From assembly GCA_050246945.1 (NCBI GenBank), contig JBFWVC010000017.1, positions 56,016 to 120,015 of the forward strand: a stretch of DNA of 64,000 nt, in the 5' to 3' direction. Shown piece after piece: positions 33,911 through 41,893 of the stretch; the stretch's first letter is position 1; each line of letters opens with the position of its first letter. Under the pieces are notes generated by a model that ran no database searches, was not told where the DNA came from, and worked only from the letters and a program-made list of their open reading frames with translations. Source of the DNA: JAEUMD01 sp050246945. Its GTDB lineage: Bacteria; Pseudomonadota; Alphaproteobacteria; Rhizobiales; Hyphomicrobiaceae. The position numbers and the translations under genes were made by a program.

Positions 33911-35047
33911 TCATTTCGTAACGCCTGCCTTTCGGTCTCGCATGATCAAGGGCTCTTCGATCCCCTGTTCGCGACGCTTCGCTGTCTCGCTCACGATATC
34001 ATCGATGAGGTGGCGATGAGGTGATTTCCGGCACACCGGATCGGTATTGCTTGCATCGCCCGTTAGTAGGAAGGCCTGGCAGCGGCAGCCGCCGAAGTCC
34101 CTCTCCTTTTCGGCGCAGCTTCTGCAAGGTTCCTTCATCCAGCCGTCGCCTCGGAACTTCATGAAGGCGGGGGAGCTGCGCCAGATCCAGTCGAGCTTGT
34201 GCTCGCGCACGTTCGGGAACGTGATATCCTTGATGAGGCGCGCCTCCTGGCAGGGCAGCGCAGTTCCATCCGGCGCGATCGTCAGGTGAATGGCGCCCCA
34301 GCCATTCATGCAGGCTTTGGGCCTGTCGTCGAAGTAGTCGGGCACGACGAAGTAGATCGTCAGGCGTTTGCCAAGTCGCGCTCGCGCGCGTGCGACAGCG
34401 GCCTCGGACCGTAGAAGCTGCTCGCGCGTCGGCAAGAGCTCGGCACGGTTGATAAGGGCCCAGTTGTAATATTGCAGATTGGCAAACTCGAGGTACTCGA
34501 CTCCGAGATCGGCCGCAAGATCGATCAATGCCTCCGTCTGGTCGATATTGTATCGGCTGACCGGTACGTTGAGGACCATCGGGAACCCCTCGGCCTTGAG
34601 GGCGTAGGCGATGTCGATCTTGTGCTTCCAGACGTCGAGGCCCGTCAGCTTGTGGCTCACATCGGAGTCGCAGGATTGGAGGGACAACTGGACTTGCTTG
34701 AGGCCAGCGCGCTTCAGCGAGCGAATCCGCTCCGGATCTAGCCCAACTCCGGATGTGATTAGATTGGTGTAGTAGCCGAGCTGGTCTGCGTCAGCGACGA
34801 GCTCATCGAGGTCGTTGCGCAATGTCGGCTCGCCGCCAGTGAAGCCGAGCTGCAGCGAACCAAGTCGGCGTCCCTCACGCAGCAGCGCCTTCCACTCGTC
34901 GGTGGTCATCTCATTGCGATATTTGTCGAAGTCGACCGGATTCGAGCACCACGGGCACTTGAGCGGGCACTTGTAGGTCAGCTCGATGACGAGCCACAAC
35001 GGCATGCCGAGACCGTCAAGACTTGGGCCTGATCCAGCCTTTGGCAT
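33911..35047 (-). CDS. pqqE: PqqA peptide cyclase (radical SAM)
   Basis: The 378-residue radical SAM/SPASM enzyme has the cluster-binding C27-x3-C31-x2-C34 (YKCPLKCPWC), the GGEPTL motif and a C-terminal SPASM region with many cysteines (ACMNGWG, PCQEAR, PCRSCAEKERDFGGCRCQAF, DPVC). PqqE links Glu and Tyr of PqqA, the first step of PQQ formation, with PqqD as peptide chaperone. ATG 35047 has GGAG 7 bp upstream and overlaps the end of pqqD by 32 bp. Confidence 0.96.
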   Translation of the reverse strand: MPKAGSGPSLDGLGMPLWLVIELTYKCPLKCPWCSNPVDFDKYRNEMTTDEWKALLREGRRLGSLQLGFTGGEPTLRNDLDELVADADQLGYYTNLITSGVGLDPERIRSLKRAGLKQVQLSLQSCDSDVSHKLTGLDVWKHKIDIAYALKAEGFPMVLNVPVSRYNIDQTEALIDLAADLGVEYLEFANLQYYNWALINRAELLPTREQLLRSEAAVARARARLGKRLTIYFVVPDYFDDRPKACMNGWGAIHLTIAPDGTALPCQEARLIKDITFPNVREHKLDWIWRSSPAFMKFRGDGWMKEPCRSCAEKERDFGGCRCQAFLLTGDASNTDPVCRKSPHRHLIDDIVSETAKRREQGIEEPLIMRDRKAGVTK

Positions 35048-35306
35048 ATGCCAACTCCATGAATTGCATGATTTCCGCCTGGATCGGGGGATTGTCGTAA
35101 CGGCTCGCCAGAACTGCTGAACCCTGGGCGATGGAAAGATCTCCTCGCGCGCAGACTTCCAGTATTTCAGCGGCGGAATCGTTGAGCTTCACGATCCCTT
35201 CGGGATAGAGGAGAACATGTGCTCTTTGCGGTTCTTCCCAGCGAAAGTGGAAATTCGGGTGCAGTTCCATGATGTCGCTGGGCGTGAGGCGTTGTTCGTT
35301 CTCCAT
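35016..35306 (-). CDS. pqqD: PQQ biosynthesis peptide chaperone
   Basis: The 96-residue RiPP recognition element is typical of PqqD: LHPNFHFRWEEPQRAHVLLY, PEGIVKLNDSAAEILEVC, and a C-terminal helix around EIMQFMELAYAKGWI. It binds PqqA and delivers it to PqqE. AGAGGACGGG precedes its ATG. The 73-bp gap from pqqA contains a stable hairpin, and pqqE overlaps its end. Confidence 0.95.
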   Translation of the reverse strand: MENEQRLTPSDIMELHPNFHFRWEEPQRAHVLLYPEGIVKLNDSAAEILEVCARGDLSIAQGSAVLASRYDNPPIQAEIMQFMELAYAKGWIRPKS

Positions 35307-35352
35307 CCCGTCCTCTTGAGTGATACGGTGTACGGATTGGCCTCGAAGAAGG

Positions 35353-35375
35353 TGAGGGGCACGAGGGGCCCCTCA
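35353..35375 (-). promoter_or_regulatory. Hairpin between pqqA and pqqD
   Basis: On the minus strand TGAGGGGC and GCCCCTCA form an 8-bp G/C-rich stem with a 7-nt loop, 4 bp after the pqqA stop. No U-tract follows. It probably limits read-through or protects the pqqA message, giving more PqqA than PqqD/E, as is usual in pqq operons. Confidence 0.65.
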
Positions 35376-35379
35376 GTCT

Positions 35380-35496
35380 TTAGCGAACGTAGACGTAGGC
35401 AGTCACCTCGAACCCGAGGCGGACATCGTTGTAGTCCGGAGCGACCCAGGTCTTGGACCGCGGCGGAACGTAAACGGCTGGCTCGAGATACTTCAT
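35380..35496 (-). CDS. pqqA: PQQ precursor peptide
   Basis: The 38-residue peptide begins MKYLEPAVYVPP and ends RLGFEVTAYVYVR. It contains the conserved E-V-T-A-Y motif (Glu30 and Tyr34), whose side chains become PQQ. The N-terminal half is a leader, longer than in the classic 23-24-residue PqqA. GGAGG lies 8 bp before ATG 35496. It is first in the operon pqqA-pqqD-pqqE. An FNR-like box is centred 90 bp upstream of the start. Confidence 0.93.
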   Translation of the reverse strand: MKYLEPAVYVPPRSKTWVAPDYNDVRLGFEVTAYVYVR

Positions 35497-35578
35497 GCGA
35501 ATTCCTCCGGATTGTTATGCTTGCGGGTGGCCAATCATGCCCGCGTCGAAACGTTCCAGCATGCATCCGGTCGTCCAC

Positions 35579-35592
35579 TTGACTTCGGCTAA
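35579..35592. promoter_or_regulatory. FNR-like box in pqqA/mogA promoter region
   Basis: TTGAC-TTCG-GCTAA lies inside the longer dyad CACTTGACTTCGGCTAAGTG (35576-35595). It shares CTTGACTTC with boxes at 40216 and 50842. A class II site (centre near -41) would put starts about 48 nt before pqqA and about 29 nt before mogA. Confidence 0.6.
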
Positions 35593-35655
35593 GTGCCCGA
35601 AGTGAAAGGCATGACTTCACATGAGCTTGAACGGTGCGTGATGAGGGGTGAGGGT

Positions 35656-36228
35656 ATGAGTTCCAAAGCAGATCTCTCTGAAGAGAACGCGTCAGGAGAC
35701 GTGCCAATCGGAGTTCTGACGGTTTCAGACAGGGCCTATGCCGGCATATATGAGGACCAAGGCGGCCCAGGGATAATTGCAGTGCTCAGCGATTATCTGA
35801 CGACGAAGTGGCGACCTGTCGTGCGGGTTGTTCGCGACGAGAAATCAGAAATCGAAACAGCGCTTGTCGAGTTGTCCGATCGTGAAGATTGCTGCCTGAT
35901 CTTGACAACAGGCGGCACGGGTCCTGCCCTGCGCGATGTGACGCCCGAAGCGACAGCGGCTGTTTGCGAGAGGATCATGCCTGGCTTCGGGGAGTTGATG
36001 CGGACAGCAAGTCTGCGCGACGTTCCCACAGCGATACTTTCGCGCCAGATCGCCGGGCTGCGCGGCAGATCACTGATCGTTAATCTGCCAGGCAAGCCCG
36101 CCGCAATCCGCACATGCCTAGATGCGGTTTTTCCAGCGGTTCCCTACTGTCTTGATCTAATTGGCGGCTACCGTCTGGAAACGGATGGGGAGAAATGCCG
36201 TGCCTTCCGACCCGCGCGGAGCACTTGA
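35656..36228 (+). CDS. mogA: Molybdopterin adenylyltransferase (MogA type)
   Basis: The ~190-residue MoaB/MogA-fold protein has IGVLTVSDRAYAGIYEDQGG, LTTGGTGPALRDVTPEAT, MPGFGELMR and NLPGKPAAIRTCLDAVFP. It adenylates molybdopterin before molybdenum insertion. The start was placed at ATG 35656 by comparison with family length; ATGs at 35641 and 35611 are also in frame. It is divergent from pqqA, sharing the box at 35579. Co-regulation with anaerobic genes would fit a need for molybdoenzymes such as nitrate or DMSO reductases (inference). Confidence 0.9.
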   Translation: MSSKADLSEENASGDVPIGVLTVSDRAYAGIYEDQGGPGIIAVLSDYLTTKWRPVVRVVRDEKSEIETALVELSDREDCCLILTTGGTGPALRDVTPEATAAVCERIMPGFGELMRTASLRDVPTAILSRQIAGLRGRSLIVNLPGKPAAIRTCLDAVFPAVPYCLDLIGGYRLETDGEKCRAFRPARST

Positions 36229-36307
36229 GGTGCTCGGCTCAGGATCTCAGATGCGGCTCTCGATGATGTCTGGCCATGTCGTCACCCGGCCCCCGCCAGA
36301 TGGTCTG

Positions 36308-36766
36308 TCACGGGCAGCCGAATCTGTTGGCTTCGCACTCGACGATCTGTGAGCGTGTAGTGTCGACCAGCGCGACAACGTCGTCCTGCAAGGCCGAAGG
36401 AACCTTATATTCGTCGAGAGTTGCGCGCAGGAACCCAACGGTCCGTTCCCAATCCTTCTTGGACAGCTTCATGCCTTTGTGCGCATCCGTCATGTTGCGG
36501 CCGACGTAGAGGCGGTCGCACCCGGTAGCACTCTGCACAAAATCGACGATGAGTTGCTCCTCACGTTGTACGCCGTCATCACCACGATACAGCCAGAAGC
36601 GGCCAAGTTTGTCCGGGTCGTCCTTGCGCATCTTCATCAAGAGCGACTTGACCACCGTCGAGATGGCATCGCCGCCGCCGAGCTTCTTGCAAAGGCTGTC
36701 CTCAGCGCGAGCGGGGGGTGTTGCAAGAGGCACCACCATGACCAGGGCAATTAGCGTTCTTCGCAT
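36308..36766 (-). CDS. Exported group I truncated haemoglobin-like protein
   Basis: The 152-residue protein has a signal peptide (MRRTLIALVMVVPLATPPARAE). The truncated globin domain that follows includes SLCKKLGGGDAISTVVKSLL, GRNMTDAHKGMKLSKKDW and FLRATLDEYKVP, with the proximal His in DAHKGM. Most truncated globins are cytosolic; this one should be periplasmic. ATG 36766 is used (GGAG 10 bp upstream); 36796 is an alternative. It lies between mogA and thiO, reading towards mogA. Confidence 0.82.
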   Translation of the reverse strand: MRRTLIALVMVVPLATPPARAEDSLCKKLGGGDAISTVVKSLLMKMRKDDPDKLGRFWLYRGDDGVQREEQLIVDFVQSATGCDRLYVGRNMTDAHKGMKLSKKDWERTVGFLRATLDEYKVPSALQDDVVALVDTTRSQIVECEANRFGCP

Positions 36767-36979
36767 GGGGGATCGACTCCGTGTTTGATTCATCACAGGT
36801 GCATTTGAGGTATCACAAATTGTCGATGATGATATCGCACTTTTTCGGCTGCAGTTGGTGGCGCTTTTTCCGCGGGAAGCCTCACAAGTGTGCGCTGGTC
36901 GATACGTGGGCGATCGGGGTCACAAACCGGCAGCTCCGTTGAGAGTGCAACCATTACTGTTGTCGCGGTCGTCGCGTGA

Positions 36980-37993
36980 TCAATTTCTCAGTTCAAGCGG
37001 AACGGCTTGCCCGTGCTCCAGGTGGTCGGCTACCATTTCGGCCAGGACAGGAGCCAATAGGAAGCCATGTCGGTAGGCGCCGATGACGCTGATGCATTTC
37101 CCGCACGCCCCGATCTTTGGGACGTTGTCATCAAATGCAGGTCGAACTCCAACCGAATACTCGGTGATGCGGGCATCGAGGAATGCCGGGTGAACTGCGC
37201 ACGCCGCGCTCATGAGTTCGAGCGCAGAGCGCAAGGTTACTCCGGCAGGGCTGTCACTCTCAATCATGGTGGCGCCGATCATGTATACGTCGTTCCCCCA
37301 GGGCACTATGTAGATCGGGAAGCGCGGATGGAGTAGGCGAACCGGGCGCGACAGGTTCAAGGTTGATTCCTGCACGACCGCCATTTCACCCCTGACTCCA
37401 CGCAACGGCGTCCTGTCGCTCCGAGCGGCAAGTCCGCGGCAGTCGATGACGATGCCACCTGCGGGTGCGGCGAGCCAGACGGGTTCAGCGATTGGGTTGG
37501 AGAACCGCACATCGACGCCGAGGTTCAGCAGCGCACCAATCAAGCTATTCATCGCAGCTCGCGGTGGCACATGCGCCTCATCGGTAAAATACAATCCGTG
37601 TCTGAAGCGATCTGCGAGTATTGGCTCCAAGTGCCCTATACCGGTCTGGTCGAGGTGCTGATGTCCATGCGTCATGCGTGCAAATCGCGCGAGTTCGGAT
37701 TCGTCGCGTTGTGCTGCGACGACCAGGGTGCCGCGGACAAGCAGGGCCGGCTCGAACTGCTGCCACAACTCAAGACCGCGCAGTCCCAGCTTGCGGACGA
37801 CCGGATGCGCCGACTCGGATTCGCAATATGGCGCAAGCATCGCGCCGGCAACGCGACTGGCGGCGCCGCTGTATGTTTGTTCCGCTGCTTCGCGCAGAGA
37901 CACCTCATGGCCGCGCAAAGCAAGGGTCAACGCCTGCCAAAGACCGATTATCCCACCGCCAATGACAGTGATCCGCAGCTTTTCCAGGTCAAT
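36980..37993 (-). CDS. FAD-dependent amino-acid oxidase, glycine oxidase (ThiO)-like
   Basis: The flavoprotein has an N-terminal dinucleotide-binding motif RITVIGGGIIGLWQAL, VAGAMLAPYCE (typical of ThiO/DadA enzymes) and the C-terminal FAD contact VIGAYRHGFLLAPVLAEM. The start must be upstream of 37930 to include the GGG motif. TTG 37993, after GGAGG, gives a normal N-terminus; in-frame ATG 38044, 6 bp after the ubiX stop, is the alternative. ThiO forms glycine imine for thiamine; here the neighbours are ubiX and ubiD, not thi genes, so another amine substrate is possible. Confidence 0.83.
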   Translation of the reverse strand: MDLEKLRITVIGGGIIGLWQALTLALRGHEVSLREAAEQTYSGAASRVAGAMLAPYCESESAHPVVRKLGLRGLELWQQFEPALLVRGTLVVAAQRDESELARFARMTHGHQHLDQTGIGHLEPILADRFRHGLYFTDEAHVPPRAAMNSLIGALLNLGVDVRFSNPIAEPVWLAAPAGGIVIDCRGLAARSDRTPLRGVRGEMAVVQESTLNLSRPVRLLHPRFPIYIVPWGNDVYMIGATMIESDSPAGVTLRSALELMSAACAVHPAFLDARITEYSVGVRPAFDDNVPKIGACGKCISVIGAYRHGFLLAPVLAEMVADHLEHGQAVPLELRN

Positions 37994-38050
37994 TCCTCCA
38001 GAACATCTGGATCTGGCCTGCAGGCAGGCTTCGCAGGGACCATGGGCGCG

Positions 38051-38629
38051 TCAGGTTGGCGGCGGGTCCCAGCGTTGGATTGAGCTCTCAACGACAACCC
38101 CGAGAAGTTCGAGCGATCGCGCGGCGATCTGCGTTACGATGTCGTCAATAGTTTGTGGCTTCGCATAGAACGCCGGAGCCGGTGGAAAAATGATGCCACC
38201 CAGGTTGGTCACTTTGACCATCGCTTCCAGATGGCCTGCGTGCAATGGGGCTTCGCGTGCAAGCAGTACCAGACGACGGCGCTCCTTCAGCATCACATCG
38301 GCAGCCCGGGTCAGCAGGTTGTCGGCAAGGCCGTGCGCGATGGCGGACAGGGTGCGCATGGAGCAGGGAGCAATGATCATGCCGTCGCTGCGGAATGAGC
38401 CGCTGGCAATCGAAGCAGAGACGTCGTCACAAGAATGGCGGACCGTAGCCAGAGTGCTGAGCGCAGAAAGGGCATTGCGGTGGAGTTCGAGAGAAATCGT
38501 CCTCTCCGCTGCCGGTGTGACAACAAGATGGCTCTCGACATTGGCGGCGTCATTCAGCATCTCCAGAATCCGGCGCCCGAAGATTGCGCCAGACGCACCA
38601 CTGATGCCGACGATAATGCGTTGAGTCAT
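38051..38629 (-). CDS. ubiX: Flavin prenyltransferase UbiX
   Basis: The 192-residue protein has the UbiX core: IIVGISGASGAIFGRRIL, GMIIAPCSMRTLSAIAHGLADNLLTRAADVMLKERRRLVL, AREAPLHAGHLEAM and NLGGIIFPPAPAFY. It makes the prenylated FMN cofactor for UbiD. It overlaps ubiD by 4 bp and is translated after it; thiO follows. Confidence 0.94.
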   Translation of the reverse strand: MTQRIIVGISGASGAIFGRRILEMLNDAANVESHLVVTPAAERTISLELHRNALSALSTLATVRHSCDDVSASIASGSFRSDGMIIAPCSMRTLSAIAHGLADNLLTRAADVMLKERRRLVLLAREAPLHAGHLEAMVKVTNLGGIIFPPAPAFYAKPQTIDDIVTQIAARSLELLGVVVESSIQRWDPPPT

Positions 38630-40164
38630 GACGGTCGTCGCGGTTGGTCAGGGTGACTTGCAAACAGGTCCGGCAGCTTTGAAGCCAGAATGTCGATGCG
38701 GGATCGCGAGGCCTCGTCCATCTCCAGTCGGTGACCCCAGATGCGCGATGTTTCCGCGCCGATCTTGCGTGTGGCGTCGATGCCGAGCTTGCCGCCGAGT
38801 CCAGGTACCGGCGATGCAAAATCGAGCACGTCAACGGGCGTATCAGCCGCAATCATCAAGTCACGGCTGAAATCCGCACGGGTTGCGACCGCCCACATGA
38901 CATCGCTCCAACTGCGGGCATCGATGTCGCCATCGATGACGACGACGAGCTTGGTGTAGTTGAACTGTGGCAGGATCGACCATAGTCCCATCATGATGCG
39001 GCGGGCATGACCGGGGTAGCGCTTGGCGATCGAGACGATTGCGATCCGGTAGGACGATGCCTCGGGCGGCAGCCAGCAATCGATGATCTCGGGGAACTGC
39101 TCTTGGATCAGCGGCAGGAACACGTCATTCAACGCTTCTGACAAGACCGCTGGTTCGTCGGGCGCGCGGCCCGTGAAAGTTGAAAGATACACGGGTTGGG
39201 CGCGCGACGTAATGGCAGTCAGTCGCATCACAGGATAGGGCTCTGCGGCGTTGTAATAGCCGGTGTGGTCTCCGTATGGCCCTTCGAGCGCGGTATCATC
39301 GGGAGCGATATAGCCTTCCAGAACGATTTCTGCCTCGGCGGGAACGAGCAGGGGCACCGAGACTGCCTTGCACAGTCGCGTGCGTTCGCCGCGCAGCAAC
39401 CCGGCGAAATTTGCCTCCGACATGGTTTCAGGAATGGGCGTCACCGCAGCCAGCAGCGTGGCAGGATCCGCCCCGATCGCAACCGCGACCGGCATCGGCT
39501 CGCCCGGGAGGTGCCATTCGCGCAGGTGCTTGGCTCCACCGCGATGAGCAAGCCACCGCACGATTGCGCTGTCATGTCCGGTGACCTGCATCCGGTAGAC
39601 GCCCCAGTTGTGGGTCGAGGCGTCGAGTGGGCCAGGAGGTCTCGTGATGACGATCGGCCAAGTGATGAGGGGAGCGGGTTCGCCGGGCCAGCAGGTCTGT
39701 ACCGGCAGGCGTCCAATATCGATCTGTGGACCCCGGCGTATGTCGGCTTGCACATGAGGATTTGTCACCATCACTGGTCGCGAAGTGAGCGCAGCCCGAG
39801 CCAGTGGCCACTGTCGCAACGCATCGCGCAAATCGGCAGGTGGTCGCGGTTGGCGCAATTCCGCGAGTAGCCTGCCAACTGAAAGCAAGCGCTCACGACC
39901 CCCACCGCCCAGGGCGAGTGCAACGCGATCGACCGTCCCGAATAGATTTGTGACGAGAGGGATCGCAGACATCGAACCGTCAGCCTTGATTGGTTGCTCG
40001 ATGTGCAATACCGGCCCCTGGCGCTCTATCACGCGTCGGTGAAGTTCCGTGATGTCGAGAACGGTGGAAACTGGTTCCTGGATGCGCACCAGTTGGTCGG
40101 CTGTATCAAGAGCCGCGAGGAAATCACCAAGCGAACGATAGATGGAAGAGCGGTTGAATATCAT
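38626..40164 (-). CDS. ubiD: UbiD family decarboxylase
   Basis: The 512-residue enzyme has the UbiD signature stretches PVVTNLFGT-like (IPLVTNLFGTVDRVAL), the prFMN-contact region NWGVYRMQV, EAEIVLEGYIAPDD, EGPYGDHTGYY (with Glu of the catalytic E-R-E set) and FASPVPGLGGKLGIDAT. With UbiX it would decarboxylate 4-hydroxy-3-polyprenylbenzoate in ubiquinone synthesis. Its neighbours ubiT-U-V on the other strand support that substrate over an aromatic-degradation one. It starts 52 bp from the FNR-like box at 40216. Confidence 0.93.
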   Translation of the reverse strand: MIFNRSSIYRSLGDFLAALDTADQLVRIQEPVSTVLDITELHRRVIERQGPVLHIEQPIKADGSMSAIPLVTNLFGTVDRVALALGGGGRERLLSVGRLLAELRQPRPPADLRDALRQWPLARAALTSRPVMVTNPHVQADIRRGPQIDIGRLPVQTCWPGEPAPLITWPIVITRPPGPLDASTHNWGVYRMQVTGHDSAIVRWLAHRGGAKHLREWHLPGEPMPVAVAIGADPATLLAAVTPIPETMSEANFAGLLRGERTRLCKAVSVPLLVPAEAEIVLEGYIAPDDTALEGPYGDHTGYYNAAEPYPVMRLTAITSRAQPVYLSTFTGRAPDEPAVLSEALNDVFLPLIQEQFPEIIDCWLPPEASSYRIAIVSIAKRYPGHARRIMMGLWSILPQFNYTKLVVVIDGDIDARSWSDVMWAVATRADFSRDLMIAADTPVDVLDFASPVPGLGGKLGIDATRKIGAETSRIWGHRLEMDEASRSRIDILASKLPDLFASHPDQPRRPS

Positions 40165-40215
40165 CGGTCAGATGTCCAGTTTGGCATCCTATCCGTCACT
40201 CACGTCCAATAGGGC

Positions 40216-40229
40216 TTGACTTCCGTTAA
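40216..40229. promoter_or_regulatory. FNR-like box in ubiD/ubiT promoter region
   Basis: TTGAC-TTCC-GTTAA lies within GCTTGACTTCCGTTAAGC (40214-40231), a dyad with 6 of 7 arm bases matching. For ubiD a class II placement gives a ~17-nt leader. On the ubiT side it would put the start of transcription near 40264, so the ATG at 40241 is unlikely to be used. Confidence 0.62.
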
Positions 40230-40264
40230 GCGGGCTTGAAATGGCTCTTGCTAAGAGAATCGCC

Positions 40265-40861
40265 ATGGTGGAGATGACACCCCCTTCGTCAGACGTCGCC
40301 GAAGTGGCGTCCAGCATTGGCACAGGCTCGCTGCCTTGGCCGGTGGCGAAGGTGATGAGCGCGTTGCCGCTTGCGCCGCTCGAATTCGCTAGCAATCGAG
40401 TGTTGCAGACGGCACTCGGCCGACGATCCGGCCTCTTCTCGCGTCTCGCCGACTACTCAGAGAAGCGCTTCGCCATCGATCCCGTCGACTGTCCGTTCGT
40501 CTTTCTCCTTGAGCCTCGCGTTGAGAAGCCCACCTTGCGCGTCCATGCCACTCTCGATGGCGTGTCGTGGGATGCGCGCATCTCTGCAGTAATGCTCGTG
40601 CTGCTGGGTCTGCTTGATGGCACCTACGACGGCGATGCCCTGTTCTTCTCTCGTGATCTGGTGATCGAGGGAGACACGGCGGCGGTACTCGCCTTGCGGA
40701 ATGCGATCGAGGATGCGGAACTCGATCCAGCGCTGTTGCTCGGAGCGCCCCAGTTCGTCGCGCCAATTCTTTCAGGCAACATTCGCGTGGCGGTTGATGT
40801 CATCAGACGCCTGCTCGGGGCGCCGGCGAGTGCATCGACCAGGGGTGACAGGTTTGCGTAG
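40265..40861 (+). CDS. ubiT: O2-independent ubiquinone biosynthesis lipid carrier UbiT (SCP2 domain)
   Basis: The ~198-residue protein has an SCP2 lipid-binding domain (CPFVFLLEPRVEKPTLRVHA; GDALFFSRDLVIEGDTAAVLALRNAIED), matching UbiT. UbiT is the accessory factor that handles hydrophobic intermediates in the anaerobic ubiquinone pathway. ATG 40265 was chosen over 40241 because of the box position. It is followed by ubiU after 25 bp. Confidence 0.9.
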   Translation: MVEMTPPSSDVAEVASSIGTGSLPWPVAKVMSALPLAPLEFASNRVLQTALGRRSGLFSRLADYSEKRFAIDPVDCPFVFLLEPRVEKPTLRVHATLDGVSWDARISAVMLVLLGLLDGTYDGDALFFSRDLVIEGDTAAVLALRNAIEDAELDPALLLGAPQFVAPILSGNIRVAVDVIRRLLGAPASASTRGDRFA

Positions 40862-40886
40862 TCGGTGTGGCAACTGGGGTCATCGA

Positions 40887-41864
40887 ATGGAACTGGTTTG
40901 TCCGGCGGGAACGCCATCAGCACTGCGGACCGTGGTCGATGCGGGAGCGGATGCAGTTTACTGCGGCTTCCGTGATGAGACGAACGCCCGCAATTTTCCG
41001 GGGTTGAACTTTACGGCTCAGGAACTTGCGCAGGGCGTGGCCTATGCACACGATCGGGGCACGAAGGTGCTTGTTGCCATCAATACGTTCGCGCGCGCGG
41101 GCGGCACGGAGCTATGGCATCGCGCGGTTGCGCAGGCGGTCGAGTCAGGTGCCGATGCCGTCATACTCGCGGACCTTGGTCTGCTTGAATGGGCAAGCCG
41201 GACTTATCCTGCACAGCGGTTGCATCTTTCGGTTCAAGCAGCGGCGTCTACGCCTTCGGCCATCCGGTTCTATGCGGAGCGGTACGGGGTCAAGCGTGTC
41301 GTGCTGCCACGCGTTCTGACGGTTGAAGAGATCGCCGCCATCGTGTCTGCGATCCCTTGCGAGACGGAAGTCTTCGCATTTGGTGGCCTGTGCGTGATGA
41401 CGGAAGGTCGCTGCCTGCTGTCGTCGTATGCCACGGGGGAATCGCCGAACATGAATGGCGTTTGTTCGCCTGCGGCCCATGTCGATTATCGGCAGGAGGG
41501 AACAACATTGGCGGCAAGGCTCGGAGGCTTCACGATCGATCGCTATCCTGCAGGCCAACCGGCAGCGTATCCAACCTTGTGCAAGGGTACGTTCAAGGTC
41601 GATGGCAAGGCCGCTCATATCTTCGAGGAACCGACGAGCCTCAACGCGCTTGCGATCCTGCCCCAGCTGAAAGCGGCGGGCGTTTCGGCGCTCAAGATCG
41701 AGGGGCGGCAACGCGGCAAGGCCTATCTGGCGGCCGTCGTCCGCCAGTTCCGCACCGCACTCGATGCGCTTGACGCGGGACGGGCAATGCCGGCAAGCGC
41801 GCTTGTCGCCTTGACGGAAGGCGGCCGGGAAACGACGGGCTCATACAAGAAGACTTGGCGGTGA
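40887..41864 (+). CDS. ubiU: O2-independent ubiquinone hydroxylase component UbiU
   Basis: The 325-residue U32-type protein starts MELVCPAGTPSALRTVVDAG. It has the four Fe-S cysteines with spacing C-x6-C-x16-C-x38-C (LCVMTEGRC, NGVC, TLCKG), exactly as in characterised UbiU. With UbiV it forms the O2-independent hydroxylase that replaces UbiI/H/F. It lies between ubiT and ubiV in one operon. Confidence 0.96.
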   Translation: MELVCPAGTPSALRTVVDAGADAVYCGFRDETNARNFPGLNFTAQELAQGVAYAHDRGTKVLVAINTFARAGGTELWHRAVAQAVESGADAVILADLGLLEWASRTYPAQRLHLSVQAAASTPSAIRFYAERYGVKRVVLPRVLTVEEIAAIVSAIPCETEVFAFGGLCVMTEGRCLLSSYATGESPNMNGVCSPAAHVDYRQEGTTLAARLGGFTIDRYPAGQPAAYPTLCKGTFKVDGKAAHIFEEPTSLNALAILPQLKAAGVSALKIEGRQRGKAYLAAVVRQFRTALDALDAGRAMPASALVALTEGGRETTGSYKKTWR

Positions 41865-41893
41865 GCATGGCGGTTGCACGGGGAGCCAAGGCG

